Below are positions 23,115-32,400 of a stretch of DNA of 64,000 nt, piece by piece; position 1 is the first letter of the stretch; every line of letters starts with the position of its first letter. This DNA is from an uncultured Pelagibacteraceae bacterium (GTDB lineage: Bacteria; Pseudomonadota; Alphaproteobacteria; Pelagibacterales; Pelagibacteraceae). The notes under the pieces are model-generated. The model worked only from the letters and a program-made list of their open reading frames with translations, did not search any database and was not told the origin of the DNA. The stretch is taken from the NCBI GenBank assembly GCA_902546085.1, contig CACCIO010000001.1, forward strand, positions 1 through 64,000, read 5' to 3'. A program made the position numbers and the translations under genes.

Positions 23115-24153
23115 TTTAATTTTATACTCTGGTATTTTGATTTTTGGTTTAGCAGCCCCATTCCTTTTTCCAGCTTTTAAAGTTCAGTTGTCAATACTAT
23201 GTGTGTTGATAGTTCTTGCAACTACTTGGAATATCCAAGGTGGTGAGATGGGTTATAATTCATTTGGAAATATTTTATTCTATGGTCTTGGGATGTATCT
23301 TTGTGCATCGGTTCAAGTTGGAATGTTCTTTCCATTAGCGGAATGGACAGAGAGTGGTGGTGAAAAAACATTTGTTCATACTCCTGCTCAATTTTTTCAA
23401 GGAATGGCTGTTGGGTTGGTTGTTGCAGCTATAGTTCCAACCATTATTGCTGGTTTAATTGGATATTCAATTTTAGGTCTAAGAGGGCATTACTTTGCAA
23501 TCTGCACATTGGGTTTAGGAGTGGCAGCAGGTGAAATTTCTGGAGGAATAGAAATTATTGGTGCAGGTCAAGGATTTACAACACCCCCATTTCCGGATGT
23601 TGGGAGTTTAGAAGCAAGAGGAGAGTTTTTTTATTTCTTAAGTTTCTTTACTTTAATTCTGACATTTATTGCAGTGCGTTCAATTTATTCTACGAGATTT
23701 AAATTAATTCTTAATGCTATCAGAGACAACGAAGATAAAGCTGAAGCAATGGGTATTGAAACGATGAAATATAAAATTATTGGCTGGATGATCTCAGCTT
23801 TCTTTTGCGGATTAGCTGGTGGAATAATGGGTGGATTAGTTGGTTATATAGACTCTACTGATGTTGCTTTTGACGGAAGAGAGATGGGTGTATTCATGGT
23901 ATTGATGGCAATACTTGGTGGAAAAGGAACACTTTGGGGTCCAATTATAGGTGCAACCATATTTCATATTTTTAAGGAGGGTTTTTGGACATTCTTTTTA
24001 GGTTGGCAGTATGTGGCTCTTGGAGTTTTGATTGTTGTAATTGTAATTTATTTCCCAGAGGGAATTATGGGATGGTTAAGAGAAAAATATCCAGAACGTT
24101 TCGGTGAAGTAGTTGATGAAAAAGATCGTAAAGCACAGGTAGAACTTAAATGA
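23101..24153 (+). CDS. Branched-chain-type ABC permease LivM-like
   Basis: TWNIQGGEMGYNSFGNILFYGLG; LRGHYFAICTLGLGVAAGEI; AIRDNEDKAEAMGIETMKYKI. Confidence 0.92.
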   Translation: MNKNNLILYSGILIFGLAAPFLFPAFKVQLSILCVLIVLATTWNIQGGEMGYNSFGNILFYGLGMYLCASVQVGMFFPLAEWTESGGEKTFVHTPAQFFQGMAVGLVVAAIVPTIIAGLIGYSILGLRGHYFAICTLGLGVAAGEISGGIEIIGAGQGFTTPPFPDVGSLEARGEFFYFLSFFTLILTFIAVRSIYSTRFKLILNAIRDNEDKAEAMGIETMKYKIIGWMISAFFCGLAGGIMGGLVGYIDSTDVAFDGREMGVFMVLMAILGGKGTLWGPIIGATIFHIFKEGFWTFFLGWQYVALGVLIVVIVIYFPEGIMGWLREKYPERFGEVVDEKDRKAQVELK

Positions 24154-24890
24154 GTATTTTAGAAGTAAGCAATGTGAGTAAATCATTTGGTGGTGTTAAA
24201 GCTAATGTCGATATCTCAATGAATGTTGAAAAAGGTAAGATAGTTGGATTAATTGGGCCAAATGGTTCAGGCAAAACTACATTGTTTAATTCAATTGTGG
24301 GGACTTACCCAATAGATAATGGATCTATTAAATTTAATGGTAAAGAAGTTTCTGAGTTACCAGTCCCAGTTATTGCTAAGTTAGGACTGCTAAGAACGTT
24401 TCAACAAACTAGAATTTATGGAAAACTTAATTGCATAGAAAATATGCTCATTAGTCACAAAGGTAGTGATGCAAATTTAATGAAAATATTTTCTAAAATT
24501 CCAAAAGAATTAACTGAAAAAGCAGAAAATCTATTAAATTTTGTAGGATTATATCAAAAAAGAAAGCTAAGAGCAGGAGATCTATCTTTTGGTCAGCAAA
24601 AATTATTAGAATTGGCAATGGCATTAATGAATGAACCAGAGATGTTACTGCTAGATGAGCCCACAGCTGGAATTAATCCAACTCTAATAAATGGTATTAT
24701 TGATAGATTAATTAAAGTAAATCAAGATTTTGGAATAACACTTTTAGTGATTGAGCATAACATGAGAGTAATTATGCAATTAGCAGAAAATATTTTTTGT
24801 TTAGCACATGGTAAAATGTTGGCTAATGGATCACCAGATCAAATTAAAAATGATAAACGTGTCATTGATGCGTATTTAGGAGCACAATAA
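24150..24890 (+). CDS. Branched-chain-type ABC ATP-binding protein LivG-like
   Basis: GPNGSGKTTLFN, LSFGQQKLLELAMALM, LLLDEPTAGINP. Confidence 0.93.
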   Translation: MSILEVSNVSKSFGGVKANVDISMNVEKGKIVGLIGPNGSGKTTLFNSIVGTYPIDNGSIKFNGKEVSELPVPVIAKLGLLRTFQQTRIYGKLNCIENMLISHKGSDANLMKIFSKIPKELTEKAENLLNFVGLYQKRKLRAGDLSFGQQKLLELAMALMNEPEMLLLDEPTAGINPTLINGIIDRLIKVNQDFGITLLVIEHNMRVIMQLAENIFCLAHGKMLANGSPDQIKNDKRVIDAYLGAQ

Positions 24891-25675
24891 TGGCTAATCA
24901 ATATGAAGTATTAGGAAAAGCTCCAACACCAGATGATTTAAAAAAATTATCTCCAAACGAAGTCCATTTAACTATTAAAAATTTAAACGCAGGTTATGGA
25001 AAAATGGAAATTTTACATAACTTTGATTTATTCGTAAACAAAGCTCAGTCTTTATGTTTAATTGGTCCCAATGGTGCAGGCAAATCTACAATTCTTCATT
25101 CAATATATGGTTTTACAAATATTTTTTCTGGTCAAATTGAACTTGAAGGAAAAGAAATTACAAATCTTACCCCAGCAGAAAAGTTAAAGTCAGTTGGTAT
25201 TGCTTATATATTGCAGGATAATTCAGTATTTCCAGATATGACGGTAGAAGAAAATTTATTAATGGGAGGATACATAAAAGAAAAAACAGATGAGTCATTT
25301 GAAGAAGCTGAAAGAATTTTTGAAAAGTATGAAAGGCTAAGAAATAGAAGAAACCAACCTGCAAAAGTTTTATCTGGAGGTGAAAGAAGATTACTAGAAA
25401 TATCAAGAGCTTTAGTTATGAAACCATCAGTACTTTTAGTAGATGAACCATCTATTGGACTTGAACCCAGATATATTGAAATGGTTTTTGAAATATTAAG
25501 AGATCTTCAGCAAAATGAAAAAAAAACAATCATTCTAGTTGAGCAAAATGCCAAAAAAGGATTAGAGTTTGCAGATATTGGATACGTTTTGGTATCTGGG
25601 CAAACTGCAATTGCAGGTAAAGGAGATGATTTACTTCAAAATCCTGATGTTGGTAGATTGTTCCTAGGTGGATAA
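24890..25675 (+). CDS. Branched-chain-type ABC ATP-binding protein LivF-like
   Basis: GPNGAGKSTILHSIYGF, LSGGERRLLEISRALV; N-terminal extension of about 30 aa. Confidence 0.93.
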   Translation: MANQYEVLGKAPTPDDLKKLSPNEVHLTIKNLNAGYGKMEILHNFDLFVNKAQSLCLIGPNGAGKSTILHSIYGFTNIFSGQIELEGKEITNLTPAEKLKSVGIAYILQDNSVFPDMTVEENLLMGGYIKEKTDESFEEAERIFEKYERLRNRRNQPAKVLSGGERRLLEISRALVMKPSVLLVDEPSIGLEPRYIEMVFEILRDLQQNEKKTIILVEQNAKKGLEFADIGYVLVSGQTAIAGKGDDLLQNPDVGRLFLGG

Positions 25676-26379
25676 TGATTAAAAAAAATTTTTTCTTTAG
25701 AGGATATAGATCTATATTTACTCATGATAGTCCAGCTATAGCTCTCACCTGTTGCTTTATAGCTATTGGAGCTCTATTTAAAAATTTAGGTTTTAATATT
25801 CAGGAAAGTATTTTTTCAACTGTTCTAACTTATGCTTTACCAGGCTCACTAGTAATGGCCGAGTCCATGTTAATCGGAGCATCTTTGTTAAATATTTTTT
25901 TGGCAGTATGGATTGTTAATGCAAGACTTTACCCTATGGCTGTATCTTTATTTCCGTTAATGATGCATAAAAGTCAACCTAAATGGAAGTATTATTTTTC
26001 ATGTCATTTCATTGCTATTTCCGCATGGCTAATCATGAAAAGCAATTATAAAAACATTCCAAAAAAACATAGAATTGATTATTGGATTGGTATTGGAAGT
26101 GCAACAGTAAGTGTATCAGTAATTGGAACATTTTTAGGTTTCTCTTTTTCAGAACATTTGAATAAAGATATGATGTTGGGATTAGCAATTCTTAATCCAG
26201 TTTATTTTCTATGTATGATGATTGGTGCATCTAAAACTATACCAGTAACTCTATCAGTTTTATTTGGAACTATATTGGGACCAATTATTTATTTACTCTC
26301 ACCAGAGTGGTCAATTTTGATAGCAGGTATAATTGGTGGAACCTTAGCTTATCTAGTAGGAGAGCACAGTGTCAGCTAA
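25675..26379 (+). CDS. azlC: AzlC family permease (branched-chain amino-acid exporter large subunit)
   Basis: AzlC-like TM protein, followed by an AzlD-like small TM protein. Confidence 0.82.
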   Translation: MIKKNFFFRGYRSIFTHDSPAIALTCCFIAIGALFKNLGFNIQESIFSTVLTYALPGSLVMAESMLIGASLLNIFLAVWIVNARLYPMAVSLFPLMMHKSQPKWKYYFSCHFIAISAWLIMKSNYKNIPKKHRIDYWIGIGSATVSVSVIGTFLGFSFSEHLNKDMMLGLAILNPVYFLCMMIGASKTIPVTLSVLFGTILGPIIYLLSPEWSILIAGIIGGTLAYLVGEHSVS

Positions 26380-26692
26380 TATTGTTTACGCAATCCTTGT
26401 TACTTCTTTAGCAACATTTTTGTCTAGATTTTTGGGTGCTCTAACATCTGAGGGTATAAAAGAAACTTCCAAGCTTTTTAAGTGGTTTAATTGTTTAGCC
26501 TATGCAACCTTGGCAGCACTAATAGCTAGAACTATAATTTTTCCTGCTGGTGTTTTGGTAGATGCTAGTTATTACAGTAGATCAATTGTTGTGTTTTTGT
26601 CCTTGTTTGTTTTTTTTATTTCTAAGAAAAACTTTGTTTATCCTACAATTTTCTCAGCTATTTGTATGGCAATAATTAACAATTATATCTGA
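26369..26692 (+). CDS. azlD: AzlD family small subunit
   Basis: 107 aa, 3-4 TM, directly after azlC. Confidence 0.78.
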   Translation: MSANIVYAILVTSLATFLSRFLGALTSEGIKETSKLFKWFNCLAYATLAALIARTIIFPAGVLVDASYYSRSIVVFLSLFVFFISKKNFVYPTIFSAICMAIINNYI

Positions 26693-26731
26693 TTAAATTG
26701 ATTTATAAAATAAGGTAAAATAAAATTTAGA

Positions 26732-27643
26732 ATGCAAAAAATTACAGGCACAGACATTCAAAAACACGATAAATCAAATAGGATTATAAAAATTAGTTTA
26801 GAAAATGATATAATAGATAAATTAATTTTCCCGTTTAATAAATTTGATTTAACAGCATTAGAGCTAAAACCATTTACAAGATTTACTTTAGCTAGAAGTT
26901 TAGATGATTTAACAAATAATAAATTAAGCGAGTTAATGAACTCAATTATTAGAGATAGATCTACGGGTTGCTTTATTATTGGACCAAAAAATATTACTGC
27001 AAAAATTAATGATACATTTTTAGTTAAGTTATCAACTGCAATAGCTCATCTAATTGGAGTACCTAATCATGATGCCATGGCAGGAAAATATTATGCTCGT
27101 TTTCATGTTAAACATGAGGATAGTAGTGACTCTTATTTAAGAAAGGCCTATAGAAATATGGATCTTCATACAGATGGGACATATGTGAAAGATGTAACCG
27201 ATTGGTTAATTATGACAAAAATTGACGAGCAAAATGTTGAAGGTGGTGAGACAGCTATGTTGCACCTTGATGACTGGGAGCATTGTGATGATTTATACAA
27301 TGATCCAGTTGGGAGACAAAATTTTGTTTGGGGGTCACCAAAAAGTAAAAATATTGATTACAAAGTAGAACACCCAGTCTTTTCAACTGATAAAGAGGGA
27401 AGACCAACGATATCTTATATAGATCAATTTCCAGAACCTCAAAATATGGATCAAGGAAATTTTTTACAAAGATTATCCGATGGATTAGAAGAAAGTAAAA
27501 ATAAAATAATTACAAAATTACCTGTTGGATTCTCTGTGATTGCAAATAATTATTTCTGGCTTCATGGCAGAAAACCCTTCAAAGAAAACAAGGAATTAAG
27601 CAGAGAATTACTAAGAATTAGAGGTTCTTTTTTTGTTAATTAA
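26732..27643 (+). CDS. glaH: CsiD/GlaH-family glutarate 2-hydroxylase (Fe/2OG oxygenase)
   Basis: MDLHTDGTYVKDVTDWLIMTKIDEQNVEGGETAMLHLDDWEHC closely resembles CsiD family. Confidence 0.85.
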   Translation: MQKITGTDIQKHDKSNRIIKISLENDIIDKLIFPFNKFDLTALELKPFTRFTLARSLDDLTNNKLSELMNSIIRDRSTGCFIIGPKNITAKINDTFLVKLSTAIAHLIGVPNHDAMAGKYYARFHVKHEDSSDSYLRKAYRNMDLHTDGTYVKDVTDWLIMTKIDEQNVEGGETAMLHLDDWEHCDDLYNDPVGRQNFVWGSPKSKNIDYKVEHPVFSTDKEGRPTISYIDQFPEPQNMDQGNFLQRLSDGLEESKNKIITKLPVGFSVIANNYFWLHGRKPFKENKELSRELLRIRGSFFVN

Positions 27644-27675
27644 TTCAATATAATCAATATAAAGTATCCAAAATT

Positions 27676-28443
27676 ATGAATTTAGGTTTTATTGGTACTG
27701 GGAAAATTGCAGCTTCAGTAATTACTGGAATATGTAAATCAAAAATTTCCTATAAGAAAATTATTATTTCTCCAAGAAATAAAAAAATAGCACAGGGTTT
27801 AAAAAGAAAGTTTAAAAAAATTGTAATAGCCAAAAACAATCAGCAAATTGTAGATCAGAGTAATTGGGTATTTTTATCTGTTACACCTACTGTTGGAGAG
27901 AAAATTATTAAAGATTTAAAGTTTAAATCAACTCAGACTGTTGTTAGCTTTATTTCGACAATTACTTTATCTCAATTAAAGAAAGCAATTAAAGTAAAAG
28001 CAAAAATTGTAAGAGCAATACCTCTACCTCCAATTTCATTAAAGAGAGGTCCAGTTCCTATTTGCCCTCCCAATTCAAAAGTTAAAGCATTTTTTAATAA
28101 TTTGGGTACAACTGTAGAAATTAAAAACGAAAAATCATCTATAAATTTTTGGTCAACATCTGGCATGATGGCACCTTTTTATGAGATGTTGAGAGTAATG
28201 ACTGATTGGTTGGTAAAAAGAGGGGTAAAAAGAAATAATGCTCAAAAATATATTACTTCTTTATTTTTAGCTTTATCTGAAGATGCTGTAGTAAATTCAA
28301 AAGAAAATTTAAATAATTTAGTAAAAGAGTCTCAAACGCCAAAAGGGTTAAATGAACAAGGTGTGAAAGAATTAACTAAAGCTGGATTTTATAGATCTCT
28401 AGAAAAAACATTAAATAGCATTCACAGAAGACTTAACAAATAA
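27676..28443 (+). CDS. Pyrroline-5-carboxylate reductase-like NAD(P)-binding oxidoreductase
   Basis: MNLGFIGTGKIAASVITGICKS Rossmann; ProC-like C-terminal region. Confidence 0.75.
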   Translation: MNLGFIGTGKIAASVITGICKSKISYKKIIISPRNKKIAQGLKRKFKKIVIAKNNQQIVDQSNWVFLSVTPTVGEKIIKDLKFKSTQTVVSFISTITLSQLKKAIKVKAKIVRAIPLPPISLKRGPVPICPPNSKVKAFFNNLGTTVEIKNEKSSINFWSTSGMMAPFYEMLRVMTDWLVKRGVKRNNAQKYITSLFLALSEDAVVNSKENLNNLVKESQTPKGLNEQGVKELTKAGFYRSLEKTLNSIHRRLNK

Positions 28444-28448
28444 ATCAA

Positions 28449-29237
28449 ATGTCTGAAAATATTTTAGAGATTAATAATTTAAGTAAATATTTTGGTGGAT
28501 TAGCTGCAGTTTCAGATTGTTCAATAAAAGTTAAAAGAGGAACTATCACTGGTATCATTGGGCCAAATGGATCTGGTAAAACAACTTTATTTAATTTAAT
28601 TGCTGGAAACTTAAAATCCTCTGGTGGAAATGTTGTTTTTGATGATGAAAATATTACTGATGTTCCATCTTATGAATTATTTTCTAAAGGGTTGTTAAGA
28701 ACATTTCAAATTGCACATGAGTTTTCAAATTTATCTGTTTTAGAAAATTTAATGATGGTTCCAGGAAATCAATCTGGAGAAAAAATAATGACAGCATTAT
28801 TTAAACCAAGTTTAGTTGCACAAGAAGAGGCTGTGGTTAAAGAGAAAGCGAAAGAAGTTGTTGAATTTTTAAATTTAGGACATTTATCAAATGAGCTCGC
28901 TGGAAATCTTTCAGGCGGTCAAAAGAAATTATTAGAACTTGGAAGAACCATGATGGTTGATGCAAAATTAGTACTATTAGATGAAGTAGGGGCTGGAGTT
29001 AACAGAACTTTGTTAAAAGATCTTGGAACTGCAATAGAAAAGTTAAATAAAGAAAAAGGTTATACTTTTTGTATGATTGAACATGATATGGATTTTATTG
29101 GAAGATTGTGTGATCCAGTGATTGTAATGGCTGAGGGGTCAGTATTATTTGAAGGAAGTGTTGAAGAAGCAAAAAAAGATGAGAAAGTTATTGAAAGCTA
29201 TCTTGGAAGAGGATCAAAAATAAAGGATACAAATTAA
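28449..29237 (+). CDS. Second HAAT ABC system, LivG-like ATPase
   Basis: GPNGSGKTTLFNLIAGN, LSGGQKKLLELGRTMM. Confidence 0.92.
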   Translation: MSENILEINNLSKYFGGLAAVSDCSIKVKRGTITGIIGPNGSGKTTLFNLIAGNLKSSGGNVVFDDENITDVPSYELFSKGLLRTFQIAHEFSNLSVLENLMMVPGNQSGEKIMTALFKPSLVAQEEAVVKEKAKEVVEFLNLGHLSNELAGNLSGGQKKLLELGRTMMVDAKLVLLDEVGAGVNRTLLKDLGTAIEKLNKEKGYTFCMIEHDMDFIGRLCDPVIVMAEGSVLFEGSVEEAKKDEKVIESYLGRGSKIKDTN

Positions 29238-29944
29238 TGGCATATTTTGAAGGAATAGAAATGACAGGTGGTTATGGTAATGGTCCTGACATTATTAGTT
29301 CGTGTTCAGTAAATGTTGATAAAGGTGAAATAGTTTCTATTTTAGGTCCTAATGGAGCTGGTAAATCAACTGCCATGAAAGCTATGTTGGGCTTGTTGAA
29401 TTTAAAGTCTGGATCAGTAAAGATTGATGGTAAAGATATTTCAAAATTATCTCCTCAAGATCGAGTTAAGCAAGGTATTTCTTTTGTGCCACAGACTAAA
29501 AATGTTTTTGCGGGGATGACTGTTGAAGAAAATTTAGAAATGGGTGCATTTCTTGTTGAGGATGAAATCAAAAATATAATTGAGGAAATTTATGAATTAT
29601 TTCCAATTTTAAGAGAGAAAAGAAATCAGTTGGTTGGTGAACTTTCTGGAGGTCAAAGACAACAAGTAGCTCTAGGTCGAGCTTTAATGATTAAACCCAC
29701 TGTTTTAATGTTAGACGAGCCAACTGCCGGTGTATCGCCGATTGTGATGGACGAATTATTTGATCATATTGTAAAAGTAAAAAGAACAAACGTTGCTATC
29801 TTAATGGTAGAACAAAATGCAAAACAAGCCTTAAGCATATCAGATAGAGGCTACGTGCTAGTTACTGGAGTAAATCGTTATTCAGGAACTGGAAAAGAAT
29901 TATTAGACGATCCAAGAGTAAGAAGCTCTTTTTTGGGAGGGTAA
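29237..29944 (+). CDS. Second HAAT ABC system, LivF-like ATPase
   Basis: GPNGAGKSTAMKAMLGL, LSGGQRQQVALGRALM. Confidence 0.93.
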   Translation: MAYFEGIEMTGGYGNGPDIISSCSVNVDKGEIVSILGPNGAGKSTAMKAMLGLLNLKSGSVKIDGKDISKLSPQDRVKQGISFVPQTKNVFAGMTVEENLEMGAFLVEDEIKNIIEEIYELFPILREKRNQLVGELSGGQRQQVALGRALMIKPTVLMLDEPTAGVSPIVMDELFDHIVKVKRTNVAILMVEQNAKQALSISDRGYVLVTGVNRYSGTGKELLDDPRVRSSFLGG

Positions 29945-29945
29945 T

Positions 29946-30956
29946 ATGGATTTTGTAAATGCAATAATTCTTTTATTAAATTATATATTTATTCCTGCAT
30001 TAACTTATGGTTCTCAGTTAGCATTAGGTGCAATATTTGTAACATTAATCTATGGAATTTTAAGATTTGCAAACTTTGCGACTGGTGACATGATGTCTTT
30101 TGGAACCATGATGACAATATTGTTTACATGGTATTTTCAATCTTTAGGTGTTTCTTTAGGTGTTTTACCTACTGCTTTATTGGCTATTCCATTTGGAATA
30201 ATTTTCATGATTTTTTACATGCTTTTAATAGATAAGTTTGTCTTTAAGTATTATAGAAATCAAAAAAGCCCCCCAGTTCAATTTGCAATGGTGAGTATTG
30301 GAGTAATGTTTGTAACACAAGCAGTGGTAAGAATTATTATTGGACCTGGTGACAGAAGATTTTTCGATGGTGAAAAATTTATTATTAAAGCTCGTGAATT
30401 TAAGGAGATGACAGGTTTAAATGAAGGTCTTGCATTGAAATCAACTCAAGTGATAACCATTTTTGTAACAATAGTTTTAGTCTCTTTATTGTTTTGGTTT
30501 TTAAATAGAACAAAAACTGGAAAAAGTATGAAAGCTTATTCTGATAATGAAGATCTTGCTTTGTTGTCAGGTATTGATCCAAAAAAAATAGTTTTAGTTA
30601 CTTGGGTTATTGCTGGAATTTTAGCTACAATAGGTGGTGCTTTGTATGGTTTGGATAAAAGTTTTAAACCATTTACTTATTTTAATAATATGCTTCCTAT
30701 TTTTGCTGCTGCAATTGTTGGAGGAATTGGAAATCCATTTGGAGCTTTTTTAGGTGGATATGTAATTGCTTTTTCTGAAATATTGCTCACTTACGCATAT
30801 AAAAAATTCTTTATGTATATTTTACCAGAAAGTATGGAGCCAAGTAGTTTGGTTCAGTTATTATCCACAGATTATAAGTTTGCAGTCTCGTTTTCTATTC
30901 TTGTAATTGTTTTAATTTATCGACCTTCGGGAATATTTAAGGGGAAAGTATTGTGA
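29946..30956 (+). CDS. Second HAAT ABC system, LivH-like permease
   Basis: ALGAIFVTLIYGILRFANFATGDMMSFG. Confidence 0.9.
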   Translation: MDFVNAIILLLNYIFIPALTYGSQLALGAIFVTLIYGILRFANFATGDMMSFGTMMTILFTWYFQSLGVSLGVLPTALLAIPFGIIFMIFYMLLIDKFVFKYYRNQKSPPVQFAMVSIGVMFVTQAVVRIIIGPGDRRFFDGEKFIIKAREFKEMTGLNEGLALKSTQVITIFVTIVLVSLLFWFLNRTKTGKSMKAYSDNEDLALLSGIDPKKIVLVTWVIAGILATIGGALYGLDKSFKPFTYFNNMLPIFAAAIVGGIGNPFGAFLGGYVIAFSEILLTYAYKKFFMYILPESMEPSSLVQLLSTDYKFAVSFSILVIVLIYRPSGIFKGKVL

Positions 30957-32323
30957 GAAAAAACTTAAATGTAATTGCAGCATACAGTATCATGATGGTA
31001 CTCATTTTGATGGTTGGTATATTTCAGTCTTGGAACATAGCGTTATCAATATTTAATCTTTGTTTAATTTCTGCAGTTATGACAATGGGTGCGAATATTC
31101 AATGGGGATATGCTGGTTTAATTAATTTTGGAATTATGGGCTATACAGCTTTAGGTGGTTTAGCTGCGGTATTAATATCTGTAGATCCTGTCCAAGAAGC
31201 TTGGAGGGCTGGAGGTTTCGACATTCTAATGTCGTTGTGGCTGATAGTAGTAATGGTATTAGTTATACGCTTTGTTTTAAAAAGATTTGAAAAATCAAAA
31301 ATAAGAACGTACAGCATAGCTGCAATAATAATTTCAGGTATTTTACTTATCAGATTTTCTGCAGAGCCAGGCATAGAAGCAATTGAAGCAGTAGATCCAG
31401 CTAAAACTGGTTTCTTAGGAGGATTTGGATTACCAATTATATTTTCTTGGATAGTAGGAGCACTTTTTGCTGGTGGTTTAGCTTTTATAGTTGGAAAAGT
31501 TGCGCTTGGTCTTAGAGCAGATTATTTAGCTATCGCAACACTTCTTATTTCTGAAATTGTTATTGCAATTATTAAACATGAAGACTGGCTCACAAGAGGA
31601 GTCAAAAATGTTATTGGCTTAAAAAGACCTGCACCTTATGAAGTAGATCTTCAAACAACTGATTGGTTTATTAAATTAGTTGAAAAGTTTAATTCAGGAA
31701 AATTAAGTGTAATTGAGAATTTAGCTGATAGACAAGCTGCTTTAAATCAACTTGTTATTGAAGGCTCTTCAGTATTTGTAAAACTGTGTTATTCAGGATT
31801 ATTTTTAGTAGTAGTAATCATTCTTTTAATTTTAACTCAAAAGGCTCTTTATTCTCCATGGGGAAGAATGATGAGGGCAATTAGAGACAATGAGGAAGCT
31901 GCAAATGCAATGGGTAAAAATGTTGTTAAACAACATTTACTAATTTTTATTTTAGGCTCAGCAATTGTTGGAATTGCGGGTGCAATGCTTGTTACACAAG
32001 ATGGTCTATTTACACCGGGAAGTTATAGACCTATGAGATATACGTTTTTGATTTGGGTGATGGTAATTGTTGGAGGAAGTGGAAATAATTTTGGAGCAAT
32101 TTTAGGAGGATTTGTTGTTTGGTTTTTATGGATAGAAGCTGCACCAATATCATTATTCTTAATAAACTTTTTCACTGCAGGAATTCCTGAAACAAATGCA
32201 CTTAAAGCTCATTTAATTGAAAGCGTTCCTTATTTCAGATTTTTACTGATGGGATTAGGATTGTTGTTTATAATGAGGTATAGACCTAAAGGTATACTTC
32301 CTGAAAAAATAGAAATAAAGTAA
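30953..32323 (+). CDS. Second HAAT ABC system, LivM-like permease (456 aa)
   Basis: NIQWGYAGLINFGIMGYTALGG, LRADYLAIATLLISEIV, MRAIRDNEEAANAMG. Confidence 0.9.
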   Translation: MRKNLNVIAAYSIMMVLILMVGIFQSWNIALSIFNLCLISAVMTMGANIQWGYAGLINFGIMGYTALGGLAAVLISVDPVQEAWRAGGFDILMSLWLIVVMVLVIRFVLKRFEKSKIRTYSIAAIIISGILLIRFSAEPGIEAIEAVDPAKTGFLGGFGLPIIFSWIVGALFAGGLAFIVGKVALGLRADYLAIATLLISEIVIAIIKHEDWLTRGVKNVIGLKRPAPYEVDLQTTDWFIKLVEKFNSGKLSVIENLADRQAALNQLVIEGSSVFVKLCYSGLFLVVVIILLILTQKALYSPWGRMMRAIRDNEEAANAMGKNVVKQHLLIFILGSAIVGIAGAMLVTQDGLFTPGSYRPMRYTFLIWVMVIVGGSGNNFGAILGGFVVWFLWIEAAPISLFLINFFTAGIPETNALKAHLIESVPYFRFLLMGLGLLFIMRYRPKGILPEKIEIK

Positions 32324-32328
32324 ACGTA

Positions 32329-32400
32329 ATGAAATATATTATATTAGGTGCTGCTGCTGCTTGGGCTTTGTATATGGCTGATAAGTATTTATTCTTTTAA
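32329..32400 (+). CDS. Unlisted 23-aa predicted membrane microprotein MKYIILGAAAAWALYMADKYLFF
   Basis: ATG 5 nt after livM stop; stop overlaps MFS start (TAATG); single hydrophobic segment. Confidence 0.5.
   Translation: MKYIILGAAAAWALYMADKYLFF

Noticed and set aside
26732-27643. TauD taurine dioxygenase
   Set aside because: Sequence pattern matches CsiD/GlaH (HTDGTYV...LHLDDWEH) better than TauD.
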